In this document: one piece after another, positions 37,001 to 44,068 of the stretch | How the letters are laid out: every line of letters starts with the position of its first letter | Numbering within the stretch: the stretch's first letter is position 1 | Origin: Trochalopteron elliotii | Lineage: Eukaryota; Chordata; Aves; Passeriformes; Leiothrichidae | Direction: 5' to 3' | NCBI GenBank assembly: GCA_024734555.1 | Contig: JANPWX010000080.1 | Location: forward strand, 391,223 to 455,222 | Length of the DNA stretch: 64,000 nt | Made by a program: the position numbers and the translations under genes | Notes under the pieces: model-generated | Seen by the model: only the letters and a program-made list of their open reading frames with translations | What the model was told of the DNA's origin: nothing | Database searches by the model: none

Positions 37001-39426
37001 CTGTGGAGTTGAAGGAGTCACTAGGGGATTTATATGGATTTTCTGCTATTATGAAAGCACTGGAAATGCCACAGGTAAAAATCTGTTTCTCTTTATGTTT
37101 CAAAATGTGGAGTTGTTTGATGGCTTATTTAATTTAATTTGAGCAATTTCTTCAGGACTAGAGAGAACATTAAAACAGTCCTCATGACTATTCTGTGACT
37201 AGCAGTGCACTTTTCTTGCTGTGGAGTCAATAATGGCTATTCTCTCTTTTGCATGAACAGATCAGTAGATTAGAACAAACCTGGACAGCTCTAAGACACT
37301 GTTATACCCAGACTGCCATCATGTATGAAAAACAGCTGAAACCATCGTGCAAATCTTTGCATGAAGGACAAGATGAGTGGACTAGTGAGTATGAGTGACA
37401 CTGGTTTCTATTTGCCATTTTAACCCTCCCCCTACTGATTTCCTGTGTGAGGAGATGAGGCAGCTGCTCTTTCCATAGCTGTGCACTGTATGTTAAAATG
37501 ATTATGTAAACTTGTATACTGCCATGATTATGAATGGAAGCAAACAGTCTGCCAACCAAACATCACTATGTGTTTGTGTGCCTGTATCCCCGAAGAATAG
37601 AACATTCTTCCCACATCCCTACTTCCTCTGTGTTGACCAGAAACTGACATATTGCATCATCTTGCCACAAAAACAGGAAAAAAAAAATCTCTCTCCTGAC
37701 TGGAGAATTAATTCTGGAGATTTTGTCTATTATATCCGAAGGTGAATCCTCAGATGAAAAGAATGGGTTAGGTAATTCTGGTCACATTAGGTGCCCCTGG
37801 GCCAGATTCACTGCAGCTCTAGTGGGGATTGCAAGGCAGAGAAAATAATTTCTCAGAACATCTCTCCAAGAGCACAGGTAAACAGTGAAAACTTTTTAGC
37901 CTCATGGATATTTTTATTGGAATGACCAATTTTGAAAATTTTAAAATCTGTGTTTAAAAAAGTGTTTAAAATCTGCATTCCACTGTCTAGTAATTCAGCA
38001 GAGCTTTCCCTTGTAGCAAATGCAGCTTTCCAACACCGATTTGTGTTAGCCTTCTTCCCCAGCCATTTCACTGGAAATTGGTAGGACAGATATATTTAAG
38101 GCAAGATTTTTGAAGGCTCTTTGTCCTCTGTTTGGAAGATGAAAGACAAATAGTAGTTTCCAACTTTAAAAAAGACCACTGCAGTTACAATACGTTCTTC
38201 AATTAACAGTAATGTCTGATGATCTAAGTTATATGATTGTTACTCTGTTCCAGAAACTATCAGTGCTCCACAGAACAACATCACAGTGCCACTGCTGATG
38301 CCTCTTGTTACCCTGATGGAGCGCCAAGCTGTTGTTTTTGAAGGCCTGGAGCTATGGGAGAGCAGTGACCAAAGTGGTGAAGTCATGCTCAGGCACCTGG
38401 GCACAGCGCGCCTGATGGCCCAGCACGCCCAGGCCTTTGGGCTGACGGCAGAGCGCCTGCTGCAAGGTAGGAGAGGCTGTGCCTGCCCCAGTGCCCTGCC
38501 TGGCACAGAGAGAAATCCTTCTCCTCCTTGGCAGGAGCTCAGAGAGTAGCAAGTATCCTGCAGGAAACTCACTCTGAGGACAACATTAATATTGTTTAAA
38601 AGCAGACAGTAAATGACTCATAACTACAGCTCTCCAGCAAGCATTTTTGCTAAACATACTCGAAGTCCTCATGACTCAATATGCTGACCCTTCTGGCAAC
38701 TGAACAGAAGTACAGTACATAGGATACAGTACATGAGGGTAACTTCCTGTCTTCTGTACAATATAAAATTCCTACTCTGATTATTACAACTAAAATACCA
38801 CCCTAAGATTCTTTACAACAGTGCAAGTTACAGCACTGAGATTGTGACCACCTACTGCCAGAAAGCAACATGTTAACAATATGACTTTTTTTTTTAAACT
38901 GGCAGTAGAAAAGTTAAAGGAGGGGGGAGAAATACAGTAATTTCTGCAGGCAGCATGTATACGTCAGTAATTCTATTTAGAGCCCGACTACAATGACAAT
39001 TCTGGAGATTAGAACTGAGCAAGGCTAGCCTATCCCAGTGTCCTTAAAGCCTTCAGTGTTACTAAAATGTCAAAGCTGGAAAGGATTTTCACTGTTTTAT
39101 GAGCTTGTTAAAAGTCACTGTGCAAACAGAACCCAGTGCACTACAGCTTATTTGGAGAGAAGACAGTTTAAAAGCCATTTCTACAGAATAAAAAAATTTG
39201 CCTGGTGATGATACTGTGGCATTCTTTCTACTTACTAGGTTTCCAGCCAGATGAAGAGCTGAGTGAAATCTTCAAGACAGAATTTCAAATGAGATTGCTC
39301 TGGGGCAGCAAAGGAGCACAAGTTAATCAAAGTGAAAGATATGAGAAATTCAGCCGGATCTTGACTGCACTTTCCCGAAAACTGGAACCTCCTCCAGTGA
39401 AGCTGGTGGAACAATTAAGTATATAA
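7060..39426 (+). CDS. BCAR3: BCAR3, SH2-domain adaptor of the NSP family (10 coding exons; N-terminus outside the window)
   Basis: Seen: ten exons (7060-7099, 28537-28665, 29781-30223, 30802-30902, 32667-33301, 35982-36097, 36903-37074, 37261-37384, 38254-38466, 39239-39426) join into one open frame of 719 residues ending in TAA at 39424. Counting from the first full codon, an SH2 domain spans about residues 46-146 with the FLIRDS motif (phosphotyrosine-binding Arg at 71). A Pro/Ser-rich linker follows to about 400, then a Cdc25/RasGEF-like domain to the end. Known of the family: BCAR3 (NSP2) binds the C-terminal domain of p130Cas (BCAR1) through its GEF-like fold, which is thought not to be an active exchange factor, and promotes adhesion and Src signalling in the cytoplasm and at adhesions. 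SH2D3C and SH2D3A are the paralogues, but the linker and C-terminus fit BCAR3 best. The neighbouring FNBP1L supports this. About 105 N-terminal residues are missing from the window. Confidence 0.96.
10830..10884 (+). repeat. Short tandem duplication
   Basis: AATGATCTTTTAATTATTGT occurs at 10830 and again at 10863, 33 bp apart, with an extra partial copy (AAATTATTGTTA) between. A local slippage product in the BCAR3 intron. Confidence 0.85.
10930..11020 (+). repeat. G/T-rich low-complexity tract
   Basis: Alternating runs of G and T such as GGGGTTTGGTTTTTT and GGTTTGGGGTTTTTGG. A similar tract lies at about 11740-11825. Low complexity with several G-runs. Confidence 0.7.
12522..12642 (-). repeat. 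CR1 LINE fragment (3' end), minus orientation
   Basis: Contains AGAATGGTTTGGGTTGGCAG, GGGACCTCAAA and a diverged copy of the CCCTGCC..GGGGCACCTTTCATTAGACC block, the reverse complement of the CR1 3' UTR. A truncated and diverged copy inside the long BCAR3 intron. Confidence 0.85.
15937..15978. repeat. 42-bp near-perfect inverted repeat
   Basis: CATCTATTGATGTATTTTAA pairs with the following half ending in CAATAGATG, with one or two mismatches near the middle of the arms. Short outer arms CCTTTTG (15915-15921) and CAAAAGG (15985-15991) may extend it. Possibly a remnant of a small palindromic DNA transposon. Confidence 0.75.
19651..19735 (-). repeat. CR1 LINE fragment (3' tip), minus orientation
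   Basis: AGGTTTGGGTTGGAAGGAT, AAAGGTCACCTAGTCCAA and CCTGTCATGGGCAGGGACA match the reverse complement of the CR1 3' end. About 85 bp remain. Confidence 0.85.
22640..23200 (-). mobile_element. Solo LTR of an avian endogenous retrovirus, minus orientation
   Basis: About 560 bp. Read on the minus strand it begins with a CTGGTTTTGGCTG..AGAGTTAATTTCTTCTC start, familiar from avian ERV LTRs, and ends with ..CCATGACA. A TATATAAAA box (plus 22935-22943) and, 170 bp downstream, AATAAA (plus 22762-22767) fit a U3-R-U5 layout. No gag, pol or env sequence flanks it, so it is a solo LTR left by recombination. The 5' edge is eroded and no clear target duplication was seen. Family name not assigned. Confidence 0.75.
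28537..28665 (+). CDS. BCAR3: BCAR3 coding exon, start of the SH2 domain
   Basis: The acceptor is TTTATTGCAG and the donor is GTACGT. It encodes 43 residues in phase 0-0: FSRERQV, then a Met at 28558 beginning MDNSPEKLKKELEEEL, then the SH2 opening HAWYHGRIPRQ. The acidic/basic helix before the SH2 domain is typical of BCAR3. The Met is conserved with human and could start a short isoform, but the upstream exon joins in frame, so the full-length protein reads through it. Confidence 0.95.
28666..29780 (+). other. BCAR3 intron containing a CpG-rich patch
   Basis: A 1.1-kb intron between the two SH2 exons. It is AT-rich except for a GC- and CpG-dense segment at about 29093-29240, listed separately. 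A 16-bp tandem duplication (TCTTGTATTAATGGCT twice) lies at about 29395-29426. Confidence 0.85.
29093..29240. promoter_or_regulatory. Isolated CpG-rich patch, possible regulatory element or inserted GC-rich fragment
   Basis: About 11 CpG dinucleotides fall within roughly 150 bp, including GGATCGG, CCGCTGG, CCCCGGGG and GGCCGG, inside an otherwise CpG-poor, AT-rich intron. The patch is shorter than a standard CpG island. Retained CpGs suggest an unmethylated element or a recent insertion. Short open frames cross it on both strands, but none is recognisable. The regulatory role is inference only. Confidence 0.3.
29781..30223 (+). CDS. BCAR3: BCAR3 coding exon, body of the SH2 domain
   Basis: 443 nt between CCTCAAAG and GTACCT. 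It encodes VAEDLVQRDGDFLIRDS (the Arg contacts phosphotyrosine), the central strands around NFVLTCQW and HFKINKTV, and the SH2 end GAIIFQPINRTVPL. A linker containing AKRLSLGIP and ending RGNLL follows. The exon ends in phase 2 with AG, completed to Arg by the next exon. Residues are about 57-203 of the window-encoded part. Translation past the donor reaches a stop at 30306-30308, so the reading frame seen there is intronic. Confidence 0.97.
30224..30801 (+). other. BCAR3 intron, 578 bp
   Basis: Between the SH2 exon and the 101-nt linker exon. A T-rich polypyrimidine tract precedes the acceptor. Nothing else was seen. Confidence 0.88.
30802..30902 (+). CDS. BCAR3: BCAR3 coding exon, linker after SH2
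   Basis: 101 nt preceded by a T-rich tract ending CCCTAG and followed by GTATGT. It completes an Arg and encodes NKEKSGSQPASLDHV and then LKAHQSESYLLI, matching the human linker closely. It ends with a single G, completed by GT from the exon at 32667. Confidence 0.94.
30903..32666 (+). other. BCAR3 intron, 1.8 kb
   Basis: Single-copy-looking sequence. No repeat or additional exon was recognised. Confidence 0.85.
32667..33301 (+). CDS. BCAR3: BCAR3 coding exon, Pro/Ser-rich linker and start of the GEF-like domain
   Basis: 635 nt, the largest exon here, from CTCTGCAG to GTAAAA. It encodes 211 residues plus a shared Gly. Landmarks are FRTGSEPSLSP, the proline-rich SQLCPKPPPKPSKAP (a possible SH3 ligand, inferred), YCELNPA, SYLILDDDP, and the start of the GEF-like domain at FESKLLPPENKPLET to IAQHILRMDCK. 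The middle is poorly conserved against human while both ends are well conserved. An A18 run begins at the third base of the following intron. Confidence 0.95.
33302..35981 (+). other. BCAR3 intron, 2.7 kb
   Basis: The intron opens with GT followed by an A18 run (33304-33321). It also holds a perfect 9-bp inverted repeat with a 3-nt loop (33972-33992), a short TA-rich tract near 34637-34660 and TTA-type repeats near 35357-35390. No other gene was seen. Confidence 0.85.
33304..33321. repeat. A18 run just inside a BCAR3 intron
   Basis: Eighteen A beginning at the third intron base after the exon ending at 33301. Confidence 0.95.
35982..36097 (+). CDS. BCAR3: BCAR3 coding exon, GEF-like domain
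   Basis: 116 nt from TTCACAG to GTAAAT. It encodes VARIVEVSEEMRKNMG, then SGLELITLPYGHQLRLDLIE, and ends in phase 2 with AG, completed to Arg by the next exon. This is the first all-helical part of the Cas-binding Cdc25-homology fold. Confidence 0.96.
36098..36902 (+). other. BCAR3 intron, 805 bp
   Basis: Between two GEF-like domain exons. Nothing else was seen. Confidence 0.88.
36903..37074 (+). CDS. BCAR3: BCAR3 coding exon, GEF-like domain core
   Basis: 172 nt from TCACTTACAG to GTAAAA. It completes an Arg and encodes HNTMAIGIAVDILGCTGN, VEDRAATLNRIIQVAVELKE and ends at MKALEMPQ in phase 0. It is among the most conserved parts of NSP proteins. Catalytic RasGEFs have a similar helical segment, but NSP proteins lack clear exchange activity. 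Confidence 0.97.
37261..37384 (+). CDS. BCAR3: BCAR3 coding exon, GEF-like domain
   Basis: 124 nt after GCATGAACAG. It encodes ISRLEQTWTALRHCYTQTAI, MYEKQLKPSCKSLHEGQ and DEWT, plus one base. The donor is GTGAGT at 37385. The next exon supplies AA to make Lys. The segment after LHEG differs from the human one, as expected for a surface loop. Confidence 0.94.
37385..38253 (+). other. BCAR3 intron, 869 bp
   Basis: Between GEF-like exons. Nothing else was seen. The preceding intron (37075-37260, 186 bp) is the shortest in the gene here. Confidence 0.88.
38254..38466 (+). CDS. BCAR3: BCAR3 coding exon, Cas-binding surface of the GEF-like domain
   Basis: 213 nt from CTGTTCCAG to GTAGGA. It encodes TISAPQNNITVPLLMPLV, TLMERQAVVFEG, and a GC-rich second half through HLGTARL to AERLLQ. 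The Leu at 38397-38399 and the Arg at 38409-38411 correspond, by my alignment, to human L744 and R748, which are reported to be needed for p130Cas binding. The second half is clearly more GC-rich and more diverged from human than neighbouring exons. Confidence 0.95.
38467..39238 (+). other. BCAR3 last intron, 772 bp
   Basis: The first 60 bases are GC-rich like the preceding exon, and the rest is AT-rich. No other feature was seen. Confidence 0.88.
39239..39426 (+). CDS. BCAR3: BCAR3 last coding exon and stop
   Basis: The acceptor is CTTACTAG. It encodes FQPDEELSEIFKTEFQMRLL, then WGSKGAQVNQSERYEKF and the C-terminus LEPPPVKLVEQLSI, with TAA at 39424-39426. It is nearly identical to human up to PPPVK. 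The last residues differ and are slightly longer than the human ending. The 3' UTR follows directly. Confidence 0.97.
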
Positions 39427-39760
39427 GACTCTGGAAACACTATTTAAGTGATATACTTGAAATAACCTTAGCATTCTTCTGGCAATTTGATACTGCACAA
39501 ACTTCTTGCATTTCAAAAGATGTTTAGAACTTTTAACTGCACAATGCACACTTGTTTTAAAACTACTGATTTCTAAACAAATTATTTATTTACTGTGTCA
39601 CCAAGTCATTTACTGATCCCTTTAAACAATTAGGTTATCCCTTTAATTCCCCAAAGTTGCAATGTTTTAATGATGCCAAGGAGTAAGGGCACTGGCATCT
39701 TAAATATTAAGATGAAGCAAATAGTGTAAATAAAATGATAATTATCTGACATGGCAGAAA
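39427..39760 (+). other. BCAR3: BCAR3 3' UTR (short form)
   Basis: Sequence from the stop codon to just past the first AATAAA (39729-39734). A TG/T-rich stretch follows at about 39761, suitable as a downstream cleavage element. The exact cleavage site is inferred. Confidence 0.55.
39729..39734 (+). terminator. Candidate poly(A) signal of BCAR3
   Basis: A canonical AATAAA about 300 bp after the BCAR3 stop. It is the first such hexamer on this strand after the stop and is followed by a short T/G-rich stretch. Use is inferred. Confidence 0.5.
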
Positions 39761-40240
39761 ATTTGTTGTATAATATTCCTTTAACAAATATAAAAAACAC
39801 TGTAGAGACAATTGTGAAGTGTATCTTTTTGCAAAATAATTTGCATATTTACAAATCACAGAAACACTACAAGTTGCAGAAATGGTCCTTTTTCTCTAAC
39901 CCAAAGGCTCAAACATCACTGTGGCTATGAAACTAGAAAATTAGTCTGTGTATGTGTTGGGACAACTTCCCCCTTTTTTTTTTTTAACACAGCATCTGTA
40001 GTACTTCAGCTTTTGCTGGAGCCTGCACAACAGCTACTCTGCCAGGAATGAATGATGAAATGGCAAGAACAAACAATCCAGATAATTAAAATGCTTTCAG
40101 ACATGAGTAAACATGGGTGTATGTATGTATTAAACTTGCTTCATTTACTGAGGTGAATCACTTTGGTAAGTACTTTTTCCTTGGATGAAGGCAAACCATA
40201 AGGTGTTACCACTTTTTACAGGAAATCAGCATGCACAGAG

Positions 40241-40246
40241 TTTATT
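40241..40246 (-). terminator. Candidate distal poly(A) signal of FNBP1L
   Basis: AATAAA on the minus strand (TTTATT on plus), the last clear hexamer before the facing BCAR3 signal. Alternatives at 40579-40584 and 41556-41561 would give shorter UTRs. Which are used cannot be decided from sequence. Confidence 0.35.
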
Positions 40247-40980
40247 ATACAAAGAGTCTTAGCAGCAAATCCCACTTTGTCATATACAGAATTGGTGAGT
40301 AAGGGTTATCCTCAGACGTACAAATATTTAAGAACTACACTCAGAGCTGCATGTGCTTGTCAGTAAGCCTATTTCTGGAGTGAGATTTTACTTAGAGCAC
40401 TGAAAATATTGGAGTAGGATAACAAAACCAACAGCAGAATCTGTTCCTCTATCTACAATCACAGCAGAGCTTTTTACCATCAGAACAAGAGTTTACAGAC
40501 CCCATACTGAGAGAGTACCTGTTGATCTTTACAGAAGACAAAGGGGGAAGCTAATTACTTAGGCCATGAAAAGATTTTTTTATTCCATGAAAATATTCTC
40601 AACAGAGAACACTATTTTTAAACAAAGCATTTAACATTTAGGAAATCAACATGTGCACAAAAAAGGATTAAAAAATTACTGGAAAATGTCTGATTCTTTA
40701 AGACAACTCACACTGAGAATTTTAGAATAAGTGATTTATAAGCTGTGCAAGTACAAATACTTTCTCCTATGTTTAATAACCCTCATACAAGTTGCACTAT
40801 CCCTCTTGAAAGCAACCTGCCTCCAAAGGAAGCAAATCCTGGATTCAGAAAAACAAACAGTAGCGTGAAAAGAACATTTAGTCTTTTACCAGGAAATTTT
40901 GTTACTGACCTCTGAGGCTGTTAGCCAGGCAGACCACAGGCCCTTAACCAGAAAATACACAGATCACATTTCTTCCGCTT

Positions 40981-41041
40981 CACAGAATTATAGAATCACA
41001 GAATATTCTGGGTTGGAAGGGACCCACAAGGATCACTGAGT
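40981..41041 (-). repeat. CR1 LINE 3' tip, minus orientation
   Basis: ATAGAATCACAGAATATTC is the CR1 terminal 8-mer-type repeat and GGGTTGGAAGGGACC is the adjoining 3' end. The fragment lies in the probable FNBP1L 3' UTR in the sense direction of that gene. It is followed by an A/C-rich low-complexity tract. Confidence 0.83.
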
Positions 41042-41069
41042 TTTCTCCAAAATAAAAGCACTAGATTTT

Positions 41070-41155
41070 AAAAAAAATGAAAAAAAAAAGAAAAAAACAA
41101 CCCCAGTCCCAACAACCCCCCCCAAAACCCCCAAACCCAAAAAACTACCTAAGTA
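41070..41155. repeat. A/C-rich low-complexity tract
   Basis: Runs of A interrupted by G, then runs such as CCCCCCCC and AAACCC, immediately beyond the CR1 tip and a short unique stretch. Simple repeat expansion, no coding. Confidence 0.8.
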
Positions 41156-42783
41156 GTTTTGTCAGTATTGAGTAATGTCACATTATTATATAAATAACCC
41201 TGTATACAAGCTCCAAAAATCTAAACTTTAGAGTTTAATAGGCCCCAAAGTACACTAGGTCAAGCTGTGTAATAGTGGTATACATAACAAAAGGAATAAA
41301 CCTCTACACAAGTCACTCAAATTCAGTTTTACTGGTAGTACAGTTCCTAATAACACTGAAATGAAAAAGAATCCAGCACTGCTGCATCCACATATTGCTT
41401 CGGACCCCAAACAAACAGGATGTTTTAATTATTACTCCACAATACACTGCCAAACAGCAGGTGGCTGGCTTGACAAGCTTGTGTTGATGTAAGTATCCCT
41501 CCCCCCAACATCTCTAGTCTAATTCTTATCACCCTAATCAATCAGATATGATGTATTTATTAATAGAACCACAAATGGGAGGCAAGACAACATAAGCAAT
41601 AGGGGCACTGCAGACAACTATATTTACACGTATAAACATATCCAAATTTCAATTGTTTACAAGTAAAAGTGCACAAAGATCATTACGAAGTATCACTCAA
41701 ATGTCACCTGGTCCATACAATGAAGCATCACCTGGAAATGGACTAGCACTGCAGTAATTGAAATTGGAACGTCATAGTGAAAAACTAAAAGACAGTTTCC
41801 ATAAAAATATTTTAAAAAAATATTAAAGTCAAATGAAGAGATACACGTTTCAATGTATAAAATTCATGGATGCACCATGTATCCAGTAAAGTAGAGCTCT
41901 AGAAAACACCTACCGTGGCTACCTCAGCAGCTGCAGCCCTGTGAAAAGAGCTGAGACACAAAGCCCTTTGTGGGGTACTGTAAGTGGTAGTAGTGTTGGC
42001 AAACAACAGGTTTAGGCACTCTAGTTTAAGGCAGCAGTTGAATGGCAAGTGGTTGACTTCTAAAAACAGTCATTAGCTTGCAGTGGTGAATCCTCTGGTT
42101 GTGCTCCAGGCTGTCAGTGCTCACAACAGGTTACTGAAGGGCTGAAGATGGACCACAGTTCTAGGAGTTTCTCTTGATTGCATTGTAGGCTAGAGCTGAG
42201 ATGCATTATTTCCCAAAATCAACAAAATACCTTACAGTTGCTTATCAGTTATGCCAAACATCTGGAATGTAATGATGGTTGCAGTGGTATTGTTATAGCA
42301 GCATACATGGATACTGGGATGAAACTCTAGTGCTGAAGATATTTAAAGAAAATGATTTGTTACAAAGTAAGAGGAGCAATGATGCCAAAGTGTTACACAG
42401 AACATGCCTGACTGTCCTAGGCATGCAGGAGGAGGTTAACGGCGAGCATGGAGGTGGCACAGGCAGACTGATAACTGACACAGGGCTCTAAATGACTGCC
42501 AATAAAAGTGAGTTGGAAAAGAGCATAATTGAGAAAATCAAAATGTAGCACAAGCTAAAATATAGTTTGTGCACCTGGGACAACCTAGGACAATGAAAAT
42601 AAAGCAATTTTAGGAGCAGTAGCCTTTTTACTCTGGTAATGGAACTCTATTTTCCTGCACAAATTGAAGATTTTGTAATACATCCTTACCTATATATGGA
42701 GATGCTAAGATGTTAGTGACTACTAAATGTATGTCTGCATGCATTCATGCAACTAGCTTTTCCCTTGGGCCTCCCAGTCTAGC

Positions 42784-42812
42784 ACCCCTCCCCTCCCCCC
42801 CCCCACCCCCCC
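42784..42812. repeat. C-rich simple tract
   Basis: Nearly pure C with single T or A interruptions. On the FNBP1L transcript strand this reads as a G-rich run within the probable 3' UTR and could form a quadruplex. Confidence 0.8.
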
Positions 42813-43889
42813 AGCAGCTGCATGTAACCTCCTTCAAGATCTCGCCCATTTTCTCAGAAACCCGCTTCAGGAACCTGCAGTCCAAGAGGAAAAAGAAAAG
42901 AACAAAGTTACTGAAGGCCTTTAGAAGACAGAGAAGCGTGCTCAGTTCTAACAGGCCATTCTCAGTGGCTGTACATTAGCCTTGTACTTAATTCCACAAA
43001 CTCTCATTAGAAATACGAAATCAGCTTTTTTCCCCCCCAGTAATCAAGTTGTGCAATGCAGTTTCCAATCCTCAGTGATTTAACAATGAGGAGAACTGTA
43101 CATTTAAGACACTCTCTTCAGACTAAACACAATACAATTCAAAGACTTAGTTTACAAGCACAGATTAAGAAAATCATTCCCTTATCAGGAAGTGAGTTTT
43201 CAGTAAGACATCAAGCACTACACGTGATCTTTTTTTGTTTGTTCAAGGTATCTAGAGTTAAAACAATGACGTCATGTCCGATACAGAACATTCTACATTA
43301 CAAGTACTGAAAAGGAAGGAGATAGGTCAGTGGACTTTCTGTCCTTAATCATAATGTTTTTTCCTGAGTATTTTTGTTGAACTTTCAGAATCAGAAAACA
43401 TTTTCCTGTTTAAAAAGTGAAAGCTGCCAAGCATTTGCTAAGGAAGGAAATTAATAATTTTCAGTAACTGAGTTCAGTTAGTTATTAGAGGAAAAAGATC
43501 ACTGTTTTAAGAATATAGTTTAAGTCATAAAAGTGGGAACAGTAAATCTTAGAGATCTTTAAAACGTAAGTATTTTTTCAGTTCTCTATAAAAACTAAGT
43601 ATTCCACAGAACAAGCAGGAATCCTGGTCTTTTTCAGTTCAATGGCTGAATTGGATTTAGTGCTTTGTAAAGCAGGAAAGCAGAAGATGCTGGTCAAAAT
43701 TACAGACCAGTGTAAGATGCATAATTTAATGTGGTCATCTCTGAAAAGAATTACAGCTAATTCCCCATGCAAACAACAGATCATTGCTGACTTCTGATTC
43801 TGTAATTCTTTCCATGAGACTGTGTAACTTACAATTTTTCCACTATTTTCCCTGGGGAATGTACAACTGAGAGCTGCCAGTTTTTACTG

Positions 43890-44068
43890 TTAGATATAGG
43901 TTACTGCACCTTTGCTGTTTTTCTCTAGCGTTACATCTATATATGATGTTGGCACATAGCCTTCCTCTCCATTATGTCTTCGAGCTCTTGTCCACCCATC
44001 TCCTTTGTCCTCCTCAATAATGTACAAAATTTCCCCTTCTTTCATTGCTAGAGTGCCTTCATTATGAC
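43890..44068 (-). CDS. FNBP1L: FNBP1L last coding exon, SH3 and C-terminus
   Basis: 179 nt from acceptor CTCCCAG-type (CCCAG) to TAA at 43892-43890. It encodes [38 protein letters not shown] and PTSYIDV, a complete SH3 core with the conserved Trp and the PTSY ligand-binding end. The protein ends KGAVTYI, one of the known FNBP1L endings. Confidence 0.97.

Larger units (their letters stand above)
40241..43889 (-). other. FNBP1L: FNBP1L 3' UTR (probable extent)
   Basis: No coding exon of either gene lies here. Long AT-rich sequence lies downstream of the FNBP1L stop with several AATAAA hexamers on the minus strand (41556-41561, 40579-40584, 40241-40246). A CR1 tip and an A/C-rich tract (40981-41160) and a C-rich run near 42784-42812 lie inside. 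The 3' end is inferred. The distal signal gives a UTR of about 3.6 kb; shorter forms are possible. Confidence 0.5.
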
